Source: Xaviernesmea rhizosphaerae (GTDB lineage: Bacteria > Pseudomonadota > Alphaproteobacteria > Rhizobiales > Rhizobiaceae). Taken from it: DNA of 64,000 nt. The DNA lies in assembly GCF_001938945.1 (NCBI RefSeq), contig NZ_MKIO01000041.1, positions 267,556-331,555 on the forward strand. Direction: 5' to 3'. Below, piece by piece: positions 8,511-16,337 of the stretch. How positions within the stretch are numbered: the first letter of the stretch is position 1; each line of letters begins with the position of its first letter. The position numbers and the translations under genes were made by a program. The notes under the pieces were generated by a model. The model searched no databases. It was not told the DNA's origin and was given only the letters and a program-made list of their open reading frames with translations.

Positions 8511-9566
8511 ATGAAGACCCATAGAATAGCCCTGATCCCCGGCGACGGTATCGGCACCGACGTCATCGATGCCGCCTGGTCGGTGCTGCAGCGTGCGGCC
8601 GGCCTTTCCGGCTTTGCCCTTGAGGGCACGACCTTCCCCTGGTCCTGCGCCTTCTACAAGGAAACCGGCCGGATGATGCCGGCAGACGGCATCGAGATCC
8701 TGCGCGGCTTCGACGCCATCCTCCTCGGCGCGGTCGGCTGGCCTGCCGAGGTGCCCGATTCCGTTTCGCTGCACGGCCTGCTGCTGCCGATCCGCAAGGC
8801 CTTCGTGCAATATGCCAATATCCGCCCGCATCGGCTGCTGCCGGGTGTCGAAGGTCCGCTGAAGGCGGAGGGCTTCGACATTCTCTGCATCCGCGAGAAC
8901 ACCGAGGGCGAATATTCCGGCGCCGGCGGGCGCGTGCATCAGGGCACGGCAAACGAGGTGGCGGTGGAAACCGCGATCTTCACGCGGGCGGGCGTCGAGC
9001 GCATCCTGCGCTTCGGCTTCGAGCAGGCCCGCGCCCGGCGCTGCAAGCTCGCCTCCGTCACCAAGTCGAATGCGCAGAAGCATTCCATGGTGTTCTGGGA
9101 CGAGATCACGGCGCTTCTGGCCGCCGATTATCCCGATGTCACCGTCACGAGCTATCATGTGGATGCCCTGGCGGCGCGCATGGTCATGGCGCCGGAAAGC
9201 CTCGATGTGATCGTCGCCTCCAACCTCTTCGGCGATATTCTCACCGATCTCGGCGCCGCCATCCAGGGCGGTCTCGGTTTTGCCGCGTCCGCCAATATCA
9301 ATCCCGACCGCTCCGCCCCCTCCATGTTCGAGCCGGTGCATGGCTCCGCCCCCGATATTGCCGGCAAGGGCATCGCCAATCCGATGGCGACCATCTGGTC
9401 TGGCGCGATGATGCTTGAGCATCTGGGCGAGAGCCAGGCCGCCGCGCGGGTGATGCAGGCGCTGTCCGCCACCACGGCACGCGGCATCGGCATCCGGCCG
9501 GGCAAGGATTCGACCGAGGCGATCACCGCCGCCATTCTCGGCGAAGTGAACTCTAAGAAAGGATAA
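8511..9566 (+). CDS. Tartrate dehydrogenase/decarboxylase or D-malate dehydrogenase
   Basis: A 351-residue beta-decarboxylating dehydrogenase of the isocitrate/isopropylmalate superfamily. IPGDGIGTDV opens the protein. DSVSLHGLLLPIRKAF is the substrate loop typical of the tartrate dehydrogenase/D-malate dehydrogenase branch, which carries leucine-rich hydrophobic residues in place of the isocitrate phosphate site. RENTEGEYSG, VTKSNAQKHS and SNLFGDILTDLGAAIQGG are the metal and NAD motifs. AGAGGA upstream supports the ATG at 8511. The gabD start follows the stop by 3 bases, so both belong to one operon. Substrate is probably D-malate, tartrate or a related 2-hydroxyacid. Confidence 0.85.
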   Translation: MKTHRIALIPGDGIGTDVIDAAWSVLQRAAGLSGFALEGTTFPWSCAFYKETGRMMPADGIEILRGFDAILLGAVGWPAEVPDSVSLHGLLLPIRKAFVQYANIRPHRLLPGVEGPLKAEGFDILCIRENTEGEYSGAGGRVHQGTANEVAVETAIFTRAGVERILRFGFEQARARRCKLASVTKSNAQKHSMVFWDEITALLAADYPDVTVTSYHVDALAARMVMAPESLDVIVASNLFGDILTDLGAAIQGGLGFAASANINPDRSAPSMFEPVHGSAPDIAGKGIANPMATIWSGAMMLEHLGESQAAARVMQALSATTARGIGIRPGKDSTEAITAAILGEVNSKKG

Positions 9567-9569
9567 GCG

Positions 9570-11039
9570 ATGCCGACCCTCAAGGACCTCCTGACGGACC
9601 CGACCCTCCTGCGCCAGTCCGGCCTCATCAATGGCGAATGGATCGCGGCCGGCAGCGGCAAGACGGTCGATGTCATCGATCCGGCCACGCAAAAGGCGAT
9701 CGGCACCGTTCCCGACATGGATGGCGAGGAGACCCGCGCGGCGATCGCTGCCGCGCAGGCCGCCTTCAAGACGTGGAAGCGCAAGACGAATGCGGAGCGC
9801 GCGGCGCTGATCGAGACCTGGTTCGATCTGATGATCGAGAACCTGGAGGATCTCGCGCTGATCCTCACCTGCGAACAGGGCAAGCCGCTGGACGAGGCGC
9901 GCGGCGAGATCCGCTATGGCGCCTCCTTCGTCAAATGGTTCGCCGAGGAAGCCCGCCGCATCAACGGCCACACCATTCCCGCGCCCGCCAGCGACCGGCG
10001 CATCCTGGTTCTGAAGGAGCCGGTCGGCGTCTGCGGCATCATCACGCCCTGGAACTTCCCCAATGCGATGATTACCCGCAAGGTGGCGCCAGCGCTGGCC
10101 GCCGGCTGCACCGTGGTCATCAAGCCCTCCGAGTTCACGCCCTATTCGGCGCTGGCGCTCGGCGTGCTCGCCGGCCGCGCGGGCATTCCCGCAGGCGTCA
10201 TCAACATCGTTACCGGCATGCCCACGGAGATCGGCAACGAACTCATGGCGAACGAGACGGTGCGCAAGATCTCGTTCACCGGCTCCACCCGCGTCGGCTC
10301 GCTCCTGATGCGCGGCGCGGCCGACAGCGTGAAGCGACTGAGCCTCGAGCTCGGCGGCAATGCGCCCTTCATCGTCTTCGACGATGCCGATCTCGATCTC
10401 GCGGTGGAAGGCGCGCTGGCCTCGAAATTCCGCAATGGCGGGCAGACCTGCGTCTGCGCCAACCGCATCCTGGTGCAGTCAGGCGTCTACGAAGCCTTCG
10501 CTGCCAAGCTGAAGGCGCGCGTGGAGGCGATGAAGGTCGGGCCGGGCACGCAGGAAGGGGTGAGCATTGGGCCGATGATCAACGCCGCCGCCATCGACAA
10601 GATCGACCGCCACGTCGCGGACGCGCTGGCCAAGGGTGCCGAAATCATCACGAAGACGCAGCCGCTGCCGGCCGGCGGGCAATATACCGCACCGATCGTG
10701 CTGACCGGCGCGACGACCGACATGCTGCTGGCCTCGGAAGAAACCTTCGGTCCCGTCGCGCCCCTCTTCCGCTTCGAGACCGAGGAAGAGGCGATCGCGA
10801 TTGCCAATGGCACGCCCTTCGGGCTGGCCTCCTATTTCTATACCGAGAACCTGAAACGCGCCTGGCGCGTGGGCGAGGCGCTCGAATTCGGCATGGTCGG
10901 CCTCAACACCGGCCTGATCTCCACCGAGGTCGCCCCCTTTGGCGGCATCAAGCAGTCCGGCCTCGGCCGCGAGGGCGCGCAGATGGGGATCGAGGAATAT
11001 CTGGAGAGCAAGAGCTTCCATATGGGCGGGCTTGGCTGA
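9570..11039 (+). CDS. gabD: NAD(P)-dependent succinate-semialdehyde dehydrogenase
   Basis: A 489-residue aldehyde dehydrogenase of the GabD subfamily, which oxidises succinate semialdehyde to succinate. Seen are PWNFPNAMITRKVAPALAAG, the FTGSTRVG turn, the general base E260 in LELGGNAP and the catalytic C294 in NGGQTCVCANR. The second cysteine two residues on is the one that gives redox control in bacterial SSADHs. AAGGA precedes the ATG, 3 bases after the dehydrogenase gene. Its last base lies in the first base of a family C repeat. With its partner it would feed C4 acids into the TCA cycle. Confidence 0.88.
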   Translation: MPTLKDLLTDPTLLRQSGLINGEWIAAGSGKTVDVIDPATQKAIGTVPDMDGEETRAAIAAAQAAFKTWKRKTNAERAALIETWFDLMIENLEDLALILTCEQGKPLDEARGEIRYGASFVKWFAEEARRINGHTIPAPASDRRILVLKEPVGVCGIITPWNFPNAMITRKVAPALAAGCTVVIKPSEFTPYSALALGVLAGRAGIPAGVINIVTGMPTEIGNELMANETVRKISFTGSTRVGSLLMRGAADSVKRLSLELGGNAPFIVFDDADLDLAVEGALASKFRNGGQTCVCANRILVQSGVYEAFAAKLKARVEAMKVGPGTQEGVSIGPMINAAAIDKIDRHVADALAKGAEIITKTQPLPAGGQYTAPIVLTGATTDMLLASEETFGPVAPLFRFETEEEAIAIANGTPFGLASYFYTENLKRAWRVGEALEFGMVGLNTGLISTEVAPFGGIKQSGLGREGAQMGIEEYLESKSFHMGGLG

Positions 11040-11180
11040 CAGTCTGTTCAAGACTTGCTGTTGGTCTGACGAAAATGGTGATTTCGAGAACCCGAGCGCA
11101 GCGTACGTAAGGTCCGTGAGCACCGGAAGCGCAGAAATCGCCATTTGCAGGCGGCCAACGGCGATGATTGGACAGACTGT
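11039..11180 (+). repeat. Family C 142-bp long-hairpin repeat (copy 1)
   Basis: A 142-base element bounded by ACAGTCTGTT and GACAGACTGT. Its two halves pair almost throughout: TTGCTGTTGGTC with GGCCAACGGCGA (all Watson-Crick or G-U), and AATGGTGATTTC with GAAATCGCCATT. A second copy of exactly the same length is at 53488-53629. Both follow immediately after a gene stop. Confidence 0.88.
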
Positions 11181-11251
11181 GAGGCGTCCCGGACATCGGG
11201 GCGGAAGGTGGAAACCCCTTTTCGGCCCGATGCCTGGAGTGCTGCACACTG

Positions 11252-11596
11252 TCAGCTCTCTGGCGCGAAATCCACCAGCCCGTCGAGCGACTCGCATTCC
11301 AGCTCGACGATCCAGCAATCGGAATCGAAGCGCCGTTCGCGCGCGAGCAACGCGTCGGCCGCCTCGGCCTCGGCCTCCACCAGCCGCAGCTCGAACAGGC
11401 GGCCGAGAGTGTCTTCCTCGCCGAACAGGCTCTGGGGCGCCGGGCCGGCCACGGTTTCCCGCCCATCGCGGCGGCGCTGGCGCAGAAAGATCGCGCCCGC
11501 CTCGGGCGTCCCCTTGTGCAGCACGGCGGCATAGCCGCCTTGGGAAAAGACCCGGCGGACCAGAGCGGAAACGAAGAGATCGGAGCGCAGACGCAT
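11252..11596 (-). CDS. DUF1491 family protein
   Basis: A 114-residue cytosolic protein that I recognise as DUF1491, an uncharacterised family of Rhizobiales and other alphaproteobacteria. Family features are the N-terminal MRLRSDLFVSALVRRVF, then GAIFLRQR and a C-terminal acidic segment with CWIVELE. It has no signal peptide or membrane segment. It lies downstream of the peptidoglycan-binding gene on the same strand but is separated from it by 455 bases of repeats, so co-transcription is doubtful. Function unknown. Confidence 0.8.
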   Translation of the reverse strand: MRLRSDLFVSALVRRVFSQGGYAAVLHKGTPEAGAIFLRQRRRDGRETVAGPAPQSLFGEEDTLGRLFELRLVEAEAEAADALLARERRFDSDCWIVELECESLDGLVDFAPES

Positions 11597-11736
11597 GCGG
11601 GCGATGTAGCAGCTCGGACTGACAAGCGGAAGGCTTGGCGCGTCGCGCCGGAGCGGCGGGCCGAAAAGTGAGAACGGGTTTTCGGAAAAATGCGATCCGG
11701 AAACAAAAAAAGAGTGTGCCTCGGACTGCGTATGAT

Positions 11737-12027
11737 CACGGGATACGACGCGAGCGGTCTATCTGCGGCATACGCCGGATCATCAGGCCGGGCGACACAC
11801 TTCCGCGTAGTGCTTTTTTTGAGGCGGAGCCTTTCCTTTTCGTCATCCTCGGGCTTGTCCCGAGGATCTGCCGACATCAACAAAATCACAGCGTTGCAGA
11901 TAACAGGGACAAACCCGCGCATGACGACGGAGCGGTTTTCGCCCGTGATCAAACGCTTCCGCAACCTTCGCTTCAAAAGGCGAAAGAGACGTACCGAAGC
12001 CGCAAATCAGATGCGTCCTGTCCTGTG
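11737..12027. mobile_element. 291-bp non-autonomous insertion (MITE-like) with 9-bp target duplication
   Basis: A 291-base insert flanked by perfect 9-base direct repeats GCGTATGAT (11728-11736 and 12028-12036). The ends are imperfect inverted repeats: CACGGGATACGACGC at the left, and the right end read backwards is CACAGGACAGGACGC, 12 of 15 matching. No gene or transposase fragment is visible inside. It carries a family B hairpin at 11841-11926. The size, terminal repeats and duplication indicate a transposed element whose transposase is supplied elsewhere; a 9-base duplication is compatible with several IS families, so I do not assign one. Confidence 0.75.
11841..11926 (+). repeat. Family B palindrome (copy 1, inside the insertion)
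   Basis: An 86-base imperfect palindrome. It begins CGTCATCCTCGGGCTTGTCC, which is itself a small hairpin (CCTCGGG, TTGT loop region, CCCGAGG), and ends GGGACAAACCCGCGCATGACG. Related copies are at 20708-20793 and 43702-43739. Confidence 0.8.
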
Positions 12028-12050
12028 GCGTATGATTTCAGTCCGATGCG

Positions 12051-13124
12051 CTAGACCGCGCCGATCGCTTTCATCTTCTTCAGAACGGCCTGGCTCGGCT
12101 CCCCGGTTTCCGGCAGGCGGTAATGTTTCTCGAAATGGCGGATCGCCGCGCGGGTCTGATCGCCGGCAACGCCATCGGCCGTGACATCGCCATAGGCGAG
12201 ATTGATCAGCCCGCGCTGGATCTGCATCACCAGGCCCGGATCGGGCGGCAGGTCGGCCTTGGAGGCGGAGGCGGCAATTTTGGCCGGGGCTGGAGGATTG
12301 TTTTCCGCCGCGCGGATGGCGGCCGCCACGGGGTCGATGCCGCCGGTCTTCAGGTCGGGGCTCTGCATCGGCCGCTCGCGCGGGGTCACCACGGGACCTG
12401 CCGGCGCCGGAGCGCTGGCGGCGAGGCTGACGAGCAGATCCTCGCTCGGCGCGCCGGTTTCGGGCAGCCTGGCCTGGCGCTCGAAGCTGCGGATGGCGGC
12501 CTCCGTGCGCGGGCCGCGCCGCCCATCCACCGGACCGCTATAGAACCCCGCCGTCTTCAGCGCCTGCTGCACGCGCTGCACCAGGTCCCGATCATCTGCC
12601 GTTGCGGGCGTCGCCGGGCCTGCGGCGCTCTGGTCGGGCGCGACGGTCTCGTAGGACACAGCCTCCTGAACGGCCGTCTGCGGGCCAGAAGCGGGCGCGG
12701 CCGGGCGGGCCGGCTTCAGGGCGCTGTTCTTCGCGTCGTCGGAATGACCGTCCTCGCGCTCAATCAGGAAGGTGGTGACATTGTCGGGCGTCGCCTGCGT
12801 CGATGCCAGACGCTCGGGCTGGGGATGGGTGAAAGGCAGGCGCGTGCGCAGCCAGGGCGCGGGATGCTGTCCCGGCTGATACCAGAGCGCATTGGCGGCG
12901 ACGAAGGCGAAGACGATGGCAAACAGCGCCGAGCCGCCAAAGGCGCCGGGGCGGCGCCCGGCCAGCCAGACGATGCCCTGGAGCAGGCGGAGGAACAGGC
13001 CGGGACGGTCCGCCCTGCCCTTCTGCCGGCCGGCCGGCTTCTGCGAACGAGCGCCGGCCGCTTTCACGGCCGGGACTTTCGACGCGGACGGGGGAGCGTC
13101 AGGCGCTTTTGGCTTGCGGGCCAT
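12051..13124 (-). CDS. Membrane-anchored peptidoglycan-binding domain protein
   Basis: A 357-residue protein. A basic, Ala/Pro/Lys-rich N-terminal tail precedes one membrane span (FGGSALFAIVFAFVAANALW), followed by an Ala/Pro-rich linker and two peptidoglycan_binding_1 repeats. The first contains VQQALKTAGFYSGPVDG and RRGPRTEAAIRSFERQ. The second, at the C-terminus, contains IQRGLINLAYGDVTADG and GDQTRAAIRHFEKHY. The topology places the repeats in the periplasm. The ATG at 13124 (MARKPKAPD) is preferred to one at 13178. It overlaps the end of the upstream kinase gene by 26 bases, so the two are co-expressed and may link envelope state to the kinase. Confidence 0.8.
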   Translation of the reverse strand: MARKPKAPDAPPSASKVPAVKAAGARSQKPAGRQKGRADRPGLFLRLLQGIVWLAGRRPGAFGGSALFAIVFAFVAANALWYQPGQHPAPWLRTRLPFTHPQPERLASTQATPDNVTTFLIEREDGHSDDAKNSALKPARPAAPASGPQTAVQEAVSYETVAPDQSAAGPATPATADDRDLVQRVQQALKTAGFYSGPVDGRRGPRTEAAIRSFERQARLPETGAPSEDLLVSLAASAPAPAGPVVTPRERPMQSPDLKTGGIDPVAAAIRAAENNPPAPAKIAASASKADLPPDPGLVMQIQRGLINLAYGDVTADGVAGDQTRAAIRHFEKHYRLPETGEPSQAVLKKMKAIGAV

Positions 13125-14688
13125 GGGCGGTGCCTCCTTGTCGCAAGGCCACCTCGCCCGGCGCGGCCTGTCGGCCACCGTCGACGCGGGTCGTCAGACG
13201 AGGAGGGAATTCGACGGGCGCCGGCGGCACCGGCTGGGCCTCCGGCTGCGGAACGATACCGGAACCATCCACCGGCAGCGTCACGGTCATCACGGTGCCT
13301 TCGCCCGGACGGCTTTCCACGGTCAGCCGGCCGCCATGCAGGGCGACCAGGCCCTTGACCAGCGCCAGGCCGAGGCCGGTGCCTTCGTAGCTGCGGGAAT
13401 AGGCATTGTCGATCTGCATGAAGGGCTGGCCGATCAGGGCGATCTTGTCGGCGGCCATGCCGATGCCGGTATCGGAGACGACGAGCCGGATCTGGTCGCC
13501 ATCGGCCTCGGCATCGACGGTCACGAGACCGCCGCGATCGGTGAACTTGATGGCGTTGCAGACGAGATTGATCAGGATCTGCTGCACGGCGCGGCGGTCG
13601 GCATTGAGCTCGCCGACCGAGCGGGCGATGCGGCTGGTCAGCTGGACGCCCTTGTTCTCAGCCTGAAGCTTGAGCATGGCCTCGCAGGCCTTGACCACGC
13701 CGCGCACCTCGAAAGGCTCGGCGATCAGCTCGTAGCGCCCGGCCTCGATCCGGCTCATGTCGAGCATGGTGTTGACCACCGACAGAAGATGGCTGCCAGA
13801 CTGATGGATCAGCGAGACATATTCGCGCTGGCGGTCATTCTCCAGCCGGCCGAAATATTCCCCGGCCAGCACGTCGGAAAAGCCCATGATGGCATTGAGC
13901 GGCGTGCGCAGCTCATGGCTGACGGCGGCGAGGAAGCGGCGCTTGGCCTCGTTGGCGCTCTCGGCCTGGGCGGCCTTTTCCGCCGCTTCCTGGCGCAGCA
14001 GCACCTCGGCCGACATGTCGCGCGTCTGCACGACCACCGTCATCGCGTCGTCAGGGCCGCAGAGCGCGGTCATGTCGCAGCGCATATGCACGAACTGCGT
14101 CTGCTCGCCGGAAAGCGTCGCCCGCTCGAAGCGCAGCTCCACCGACTGGCTGCCCGCACCCTGGCGCAAGCTGTCGAGCGCGCGCAGGAACAGGATCCGG
14201 TCGGAAACATGGATGTGATCGAGGAAGCCGCGGCCGGCGAGCGGGCGCATCCACTGGGTATAGGCGGCCTGATCGCGGCCGCGCACGGCCAGAACATGGC
14301 CGGCCCTGTCATGCACCGTCACCAGGCCGACGAAGCGGTCATAGATGGCAAGATCATCCGCGGGGTCGCGCACAGGCGCCAGCTCGGTCAGGTCCGGGCG
14401 ATCGCCGGCGATGCGGCGCACCAGCGCGATTCCGGCGACGCCGGAGAACAGGGCGCCTGCAAGAGCAAGCGCGGAGCCGGCCGGCAGGGCGATGGAGGCC
14501 GGAACGAGGGTGGCGAGCGCTGCGGGAAAGAGCGGCAGGGCGACGACGGCGCCGAGGCCGACGCGGCGGACAACCATGAGTTCGGCGGGTGTGACATCGT
14601 CCTTGGCGGTCGGCCGCGAGAGCCACTTGCGCGCGACGGCATCGACGCGCTCCGCAACCCGCTCACACATGCTCCGCAATACGCTCAA
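13099..14688 (-). CDS. PAS-containing sensor histidine kinase, DivJ-like
   Basis: A 529-residue kinase. A hydrophobic hairpin at residues about 45-93 gives two membrane spans. A PAS-like sensor follows at about 110-225, then a HisKA domain with the phosphorylated H258 in AAVSHELRTPLNAI, and a HATPase_c domain with N-box LINLVCNAIKF, G1 DTGIGM and G2 GTGLGLALVKG. The short two-span N-terminus plus PAS and the H-box sequence LAGEYFG and NTMLDMSRIEAG resemble the DivJ/PleC cell-cycle kinases of Rhizobiales. I assign DivJ-like from overall layout, not from a computed alignment. It is first in an operon with the peptidoglycan-binding protein. Confidence 0.75.
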   Translation of the reverse strand: MSVLRSMCERVAERVDAVARKWLSRPTAKDDVTPAELMVVRRVGLGAVVALPLFPAALATLVPASIALPAGSALALAGALFSGVAGIALVRRIAGDRPDLTELAPVRDPADDLAIYDRFVGLVTVHDRAGHVLAVRGRDQAAYTQWMRPLAGRGFLDHIHVSDRILFLRALDSLRQGAGSQSVELRFERATLSGEQTQFVHMRCDMTALCGPDDAMTVVVQTRDMSAEVLLRQEAAEKAAQAESANEAKRRFLAAVSHELRTPLNAIMGFSDVLAGEYFGRLENDRQREYVSLIHQSGSHLLSVVNTMLDMSRIEAGRYELIAEPFEVRGVVKACEAMLKLQAENKGVQLTSRIARSVGELNADRRAVQQILINLVCNAIKFTDRGGLVTVDAEADGDQIRLVVSDTGIGMAADKIALIGQPFMQIDNAYSRSYEGTGLGLALVKGLVALHGGRLTVESRPGEGTVMTVTLPVDGSGIVPQPEAQPVPPAPVEFPPRLTTRVDGGRQAAPGEVALRQGGTAHGPQAKSA

Positions 14689-14804
14689 CGCCGGACCCTG
14701 TCGTCATTCTTGCGCCGGTCTAGCCGGACTTATGCGGGGCGGAACCGGTGGCCGACCCTCATGGTCGCGCTCCTTCTGCCCATGGCGAATCTCGCATTCC
14801 GGCC

Positions 14805-15025
14805 TTAACGAAAGGATAAATCATGCCATTGTGCCGCGCGAAATGGCGCATCCGGCAGGTGGTTCCGGCGCTCTCCCACGGCATTGCTGACAACATGGTT
14901 AACGGCGCGTAAGCCCTGATTTCACGGGGTTTTCGCCTTGCGGTTAAGCTTTGCGGCGGCGCGAAAGCGCGTCGGGCCCGGCGCTGCAGGCTTGCCAGCC
15001 GGTTCGCGCGCCATAATGCTTAACA
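14805..15025. promoter_or_regulatory. Cluster of CtrA-like TTAA half-sites
   Basis: Between the divergent DivJ-like kinase and DUF5330 genes are four TTAA motifs in GC-rich DNA: TTAACGAAAGGATAA (14805-14819, one mismatch from TTAA-N7-TTAA), GGTTAACGG (14897-14905), GGTTAAG (14942-14948) and CTTAAC (15019-15024). CtrA recognises TTAA-N7-TTAA, so regulation of the kinase by CtrA is plausible but not shown. Confidence 0.35.
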
Positions 15026-15210
15026 CCGGTCATTCAAATGCCGCGAAAATTCGATTCAAAAGCCGAAAGGCGGCATTTGACGAAAATTCGTGGAAAAGGC
15101 CGGCGAATCCTGAAAACGGCTTTTGTCGACTCGGCCCCTAGGTTTTGCCTGTCGCCCGGAACAGACCGGCGGCAGGAGACTTTGAGTGTGGTCGCGGTGG
15201 AGGCGGAGAG

Positions 15211-15702
15211 ATGTGGTTTTTGATCAAGGGCGGCTTCTGGTTCGCGCTCGTGCTCGTGCTCCTGCCCTTTCTCGTGCCCGGCGAGAACAAGGCCGGCCAC
15301 GACCTGGCCCAGGTGGACATGGGCGCCACGGTCTCGGCCGCCACGGAGGCGCTGAGCTATATCGGCGCGCTGTGCGTGCAGAAGCCCGATGTCTGCGAAA
15401 AGGGATCGGAAACGGTGACCGTGCTCGGGCAGCGGGCCCGTGATGGCGCACGCATCGCCTATGAGTTCCTCGACAAGCAGTTTGCGGGCGGAGAGGCCAC
15501 GGTGACCACGGGGACGGTACCGGCAGGCCCGGCGATAAAGCCCCACACTGCCGCCCCGCATGGCGCAGCGGCCCAGGATGCAGCCACCCGTGAAGCCCAT
15601 GGCGAGCCTGCCCGCACGGCCGAGGCCGATGGCGGCGCCGAGGTGGAGCCGGCCAATATTCCCGTGCCGTCGCGGCGGATCGCGCCGGAGGGCGCGCTTT
15701 AG
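15211..15702 (+). CDS. DUF5330 domain protein
   Basis: A 163-residue protein. It begins with a short hydrophobic span (FALVLVLLPFLVPG) that anchors it or acts as a signal. A conserved segment, DMGATVSAATEALSYIGALC with CVQKPDVC, is followed by an Ala/Pro-rich disordered tail. I recognise DUF5330, a small uncharacterised family in Rhizobiales commonly found next to sufE, as here. The ATG at 15211 has GGCGGAGAG upstream and is preferred to a GTG or ATG at 15145, which adds residues of no family character. Function unknown; probably inner-membrane or periplasmic. Confidence 0.75.
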   Translation: MWFLIKGGFWFALVLVLLPFLVPGENKAGHDLAQVDMGATVSAATEALSYIGALCVQKPDVCEKGSETVTVLGQRARDGARIAYEFLDKQFAGGEATVTTGTVPAGPAIKPHTAAPHGAAAQDAATREAHGEPARTAEADGGAEVEPANIPVPSRRIAPEGAL

Positions 15703-15815
15703 GCGATCCACGCTTGGTCATATCCATGCGCGCCCGGATCCGCCCGTAGCCTGATCCACCCATGCCGGCACCATAGGCGGTTCTCAAGCCGCACCGGCTT
15801 GGCTATAAGGGCGCC

Positions 15816-16262
15816 ATGACCCAGCCCGCTTCCGTTCCGCCGCTTGCCGACATTCTCGAAAACTGCGCCTTTCTCGACGATTGGCAGGATCGCATGAGCT
15901 ATGTGATCGAGCTCGGCCGGGGGCTTCCGCCTCTGCCGGAGGCCGACCGCACCGCCGAGAACAAGGTTCAGGGCTGCGCCAGCCAGGTCTGGCTCGTCAG
16001 CCGGGCCGAGCCTTCGGGCGATGCGGGCGATCCCGTGCTCCATTTCAAGGGCGAGTCGGATGCGCATATCGTGCGCGGCCTCGTCGCCATCGTGCTGGCC
16101 ATCTATTCCGGCAAGCGCGCCTCCGAGATCCTGGCAACCGATGCGCTGGCGCTGTTTTCGCAAATGGGGCTGATCGAGTTCCTCACCGCCCAGCGCGCCA
16201 ATGGCCTGCGTTCGATGGTCAACCGCATCAAGGCGGAAGCCGCCGCCGCCCAGGCCGCCTGA
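15816..16262 (+). CDS. sufE: SufE family cysteine desulfuration protein
   Basis: A 148-residue SufE protein. SufE accepts persulfide sulfur from the desulfurase SufS and passes it to the Fe-S scaffold. The acceptor cysteine is C54, in NKVQGCASQVWL. The rest follows the fold: LDDWQDRMSYVIELG at the N-terminus, then the family segment GLVAIVLAIYSGK and a C-terminal GLIEFLTAQRANGLRSM. No other suf genes are nearby, which is usual for this orphan sufE in Rhizobiales. It converges on the DUF6456 gene across about 75 bases that carry a degenerate piece of family A repeat (16280-16327). Confidence 0.92.
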   Translation: MTQPASVPPLADILENCAFLDDWQDRMSYVIELGRGLPPLPEADRTAENKVQGCASQVWLVSRAEPSGDAGDPVLHFKGESDAHIVRGLVAIVLAIYSGKRASEILATDALALFSQMGLIEFLTAQRANGLRSMVNRIKAEAAAAQAA

Positions 16263-16337
16263 GCCGGCTTCGTCCGACGCATGGGATTTCCTGAGAGCCG
16301 ACCCGTCGTTTCGGTCCGATGCCCTAGGGTCAGGACG

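Larger units (their letters stand above)
11651..12052 (+). repeat. Family A repeat split by an insertion
   Basis: The left hairpin and A-rich spacer of a degenerate family A element lie at 11651-11736. The end of its right hairpin (TTTCAGTCCGATGCGCT) resumes at 12034-12052. If 11737-12036 is removed, the join reads GGACTGCGTATGATTTCAG, which aligns with GGACTGCGAGCGATTTTCAG in the copy at 51922-52023. The element was therefore interrupted by the insertion described at 11737-12027. Confidence 0.8.

Noticed and set aside
10479..11318. Open frames spanning the family C repeats (also 53486-53893)
   Set aside because: Similar peptides arise at both copies only because the repeat itself is conserved; its substitutions preserve base pairing and not codons, and no ribosome site is present.
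14897..14913. GGTTAACGGCGCGTAAG as a full CtrA box
   Set aside because: Only one half matches TTAA-N7-TTAA; it is counted as a half-site.
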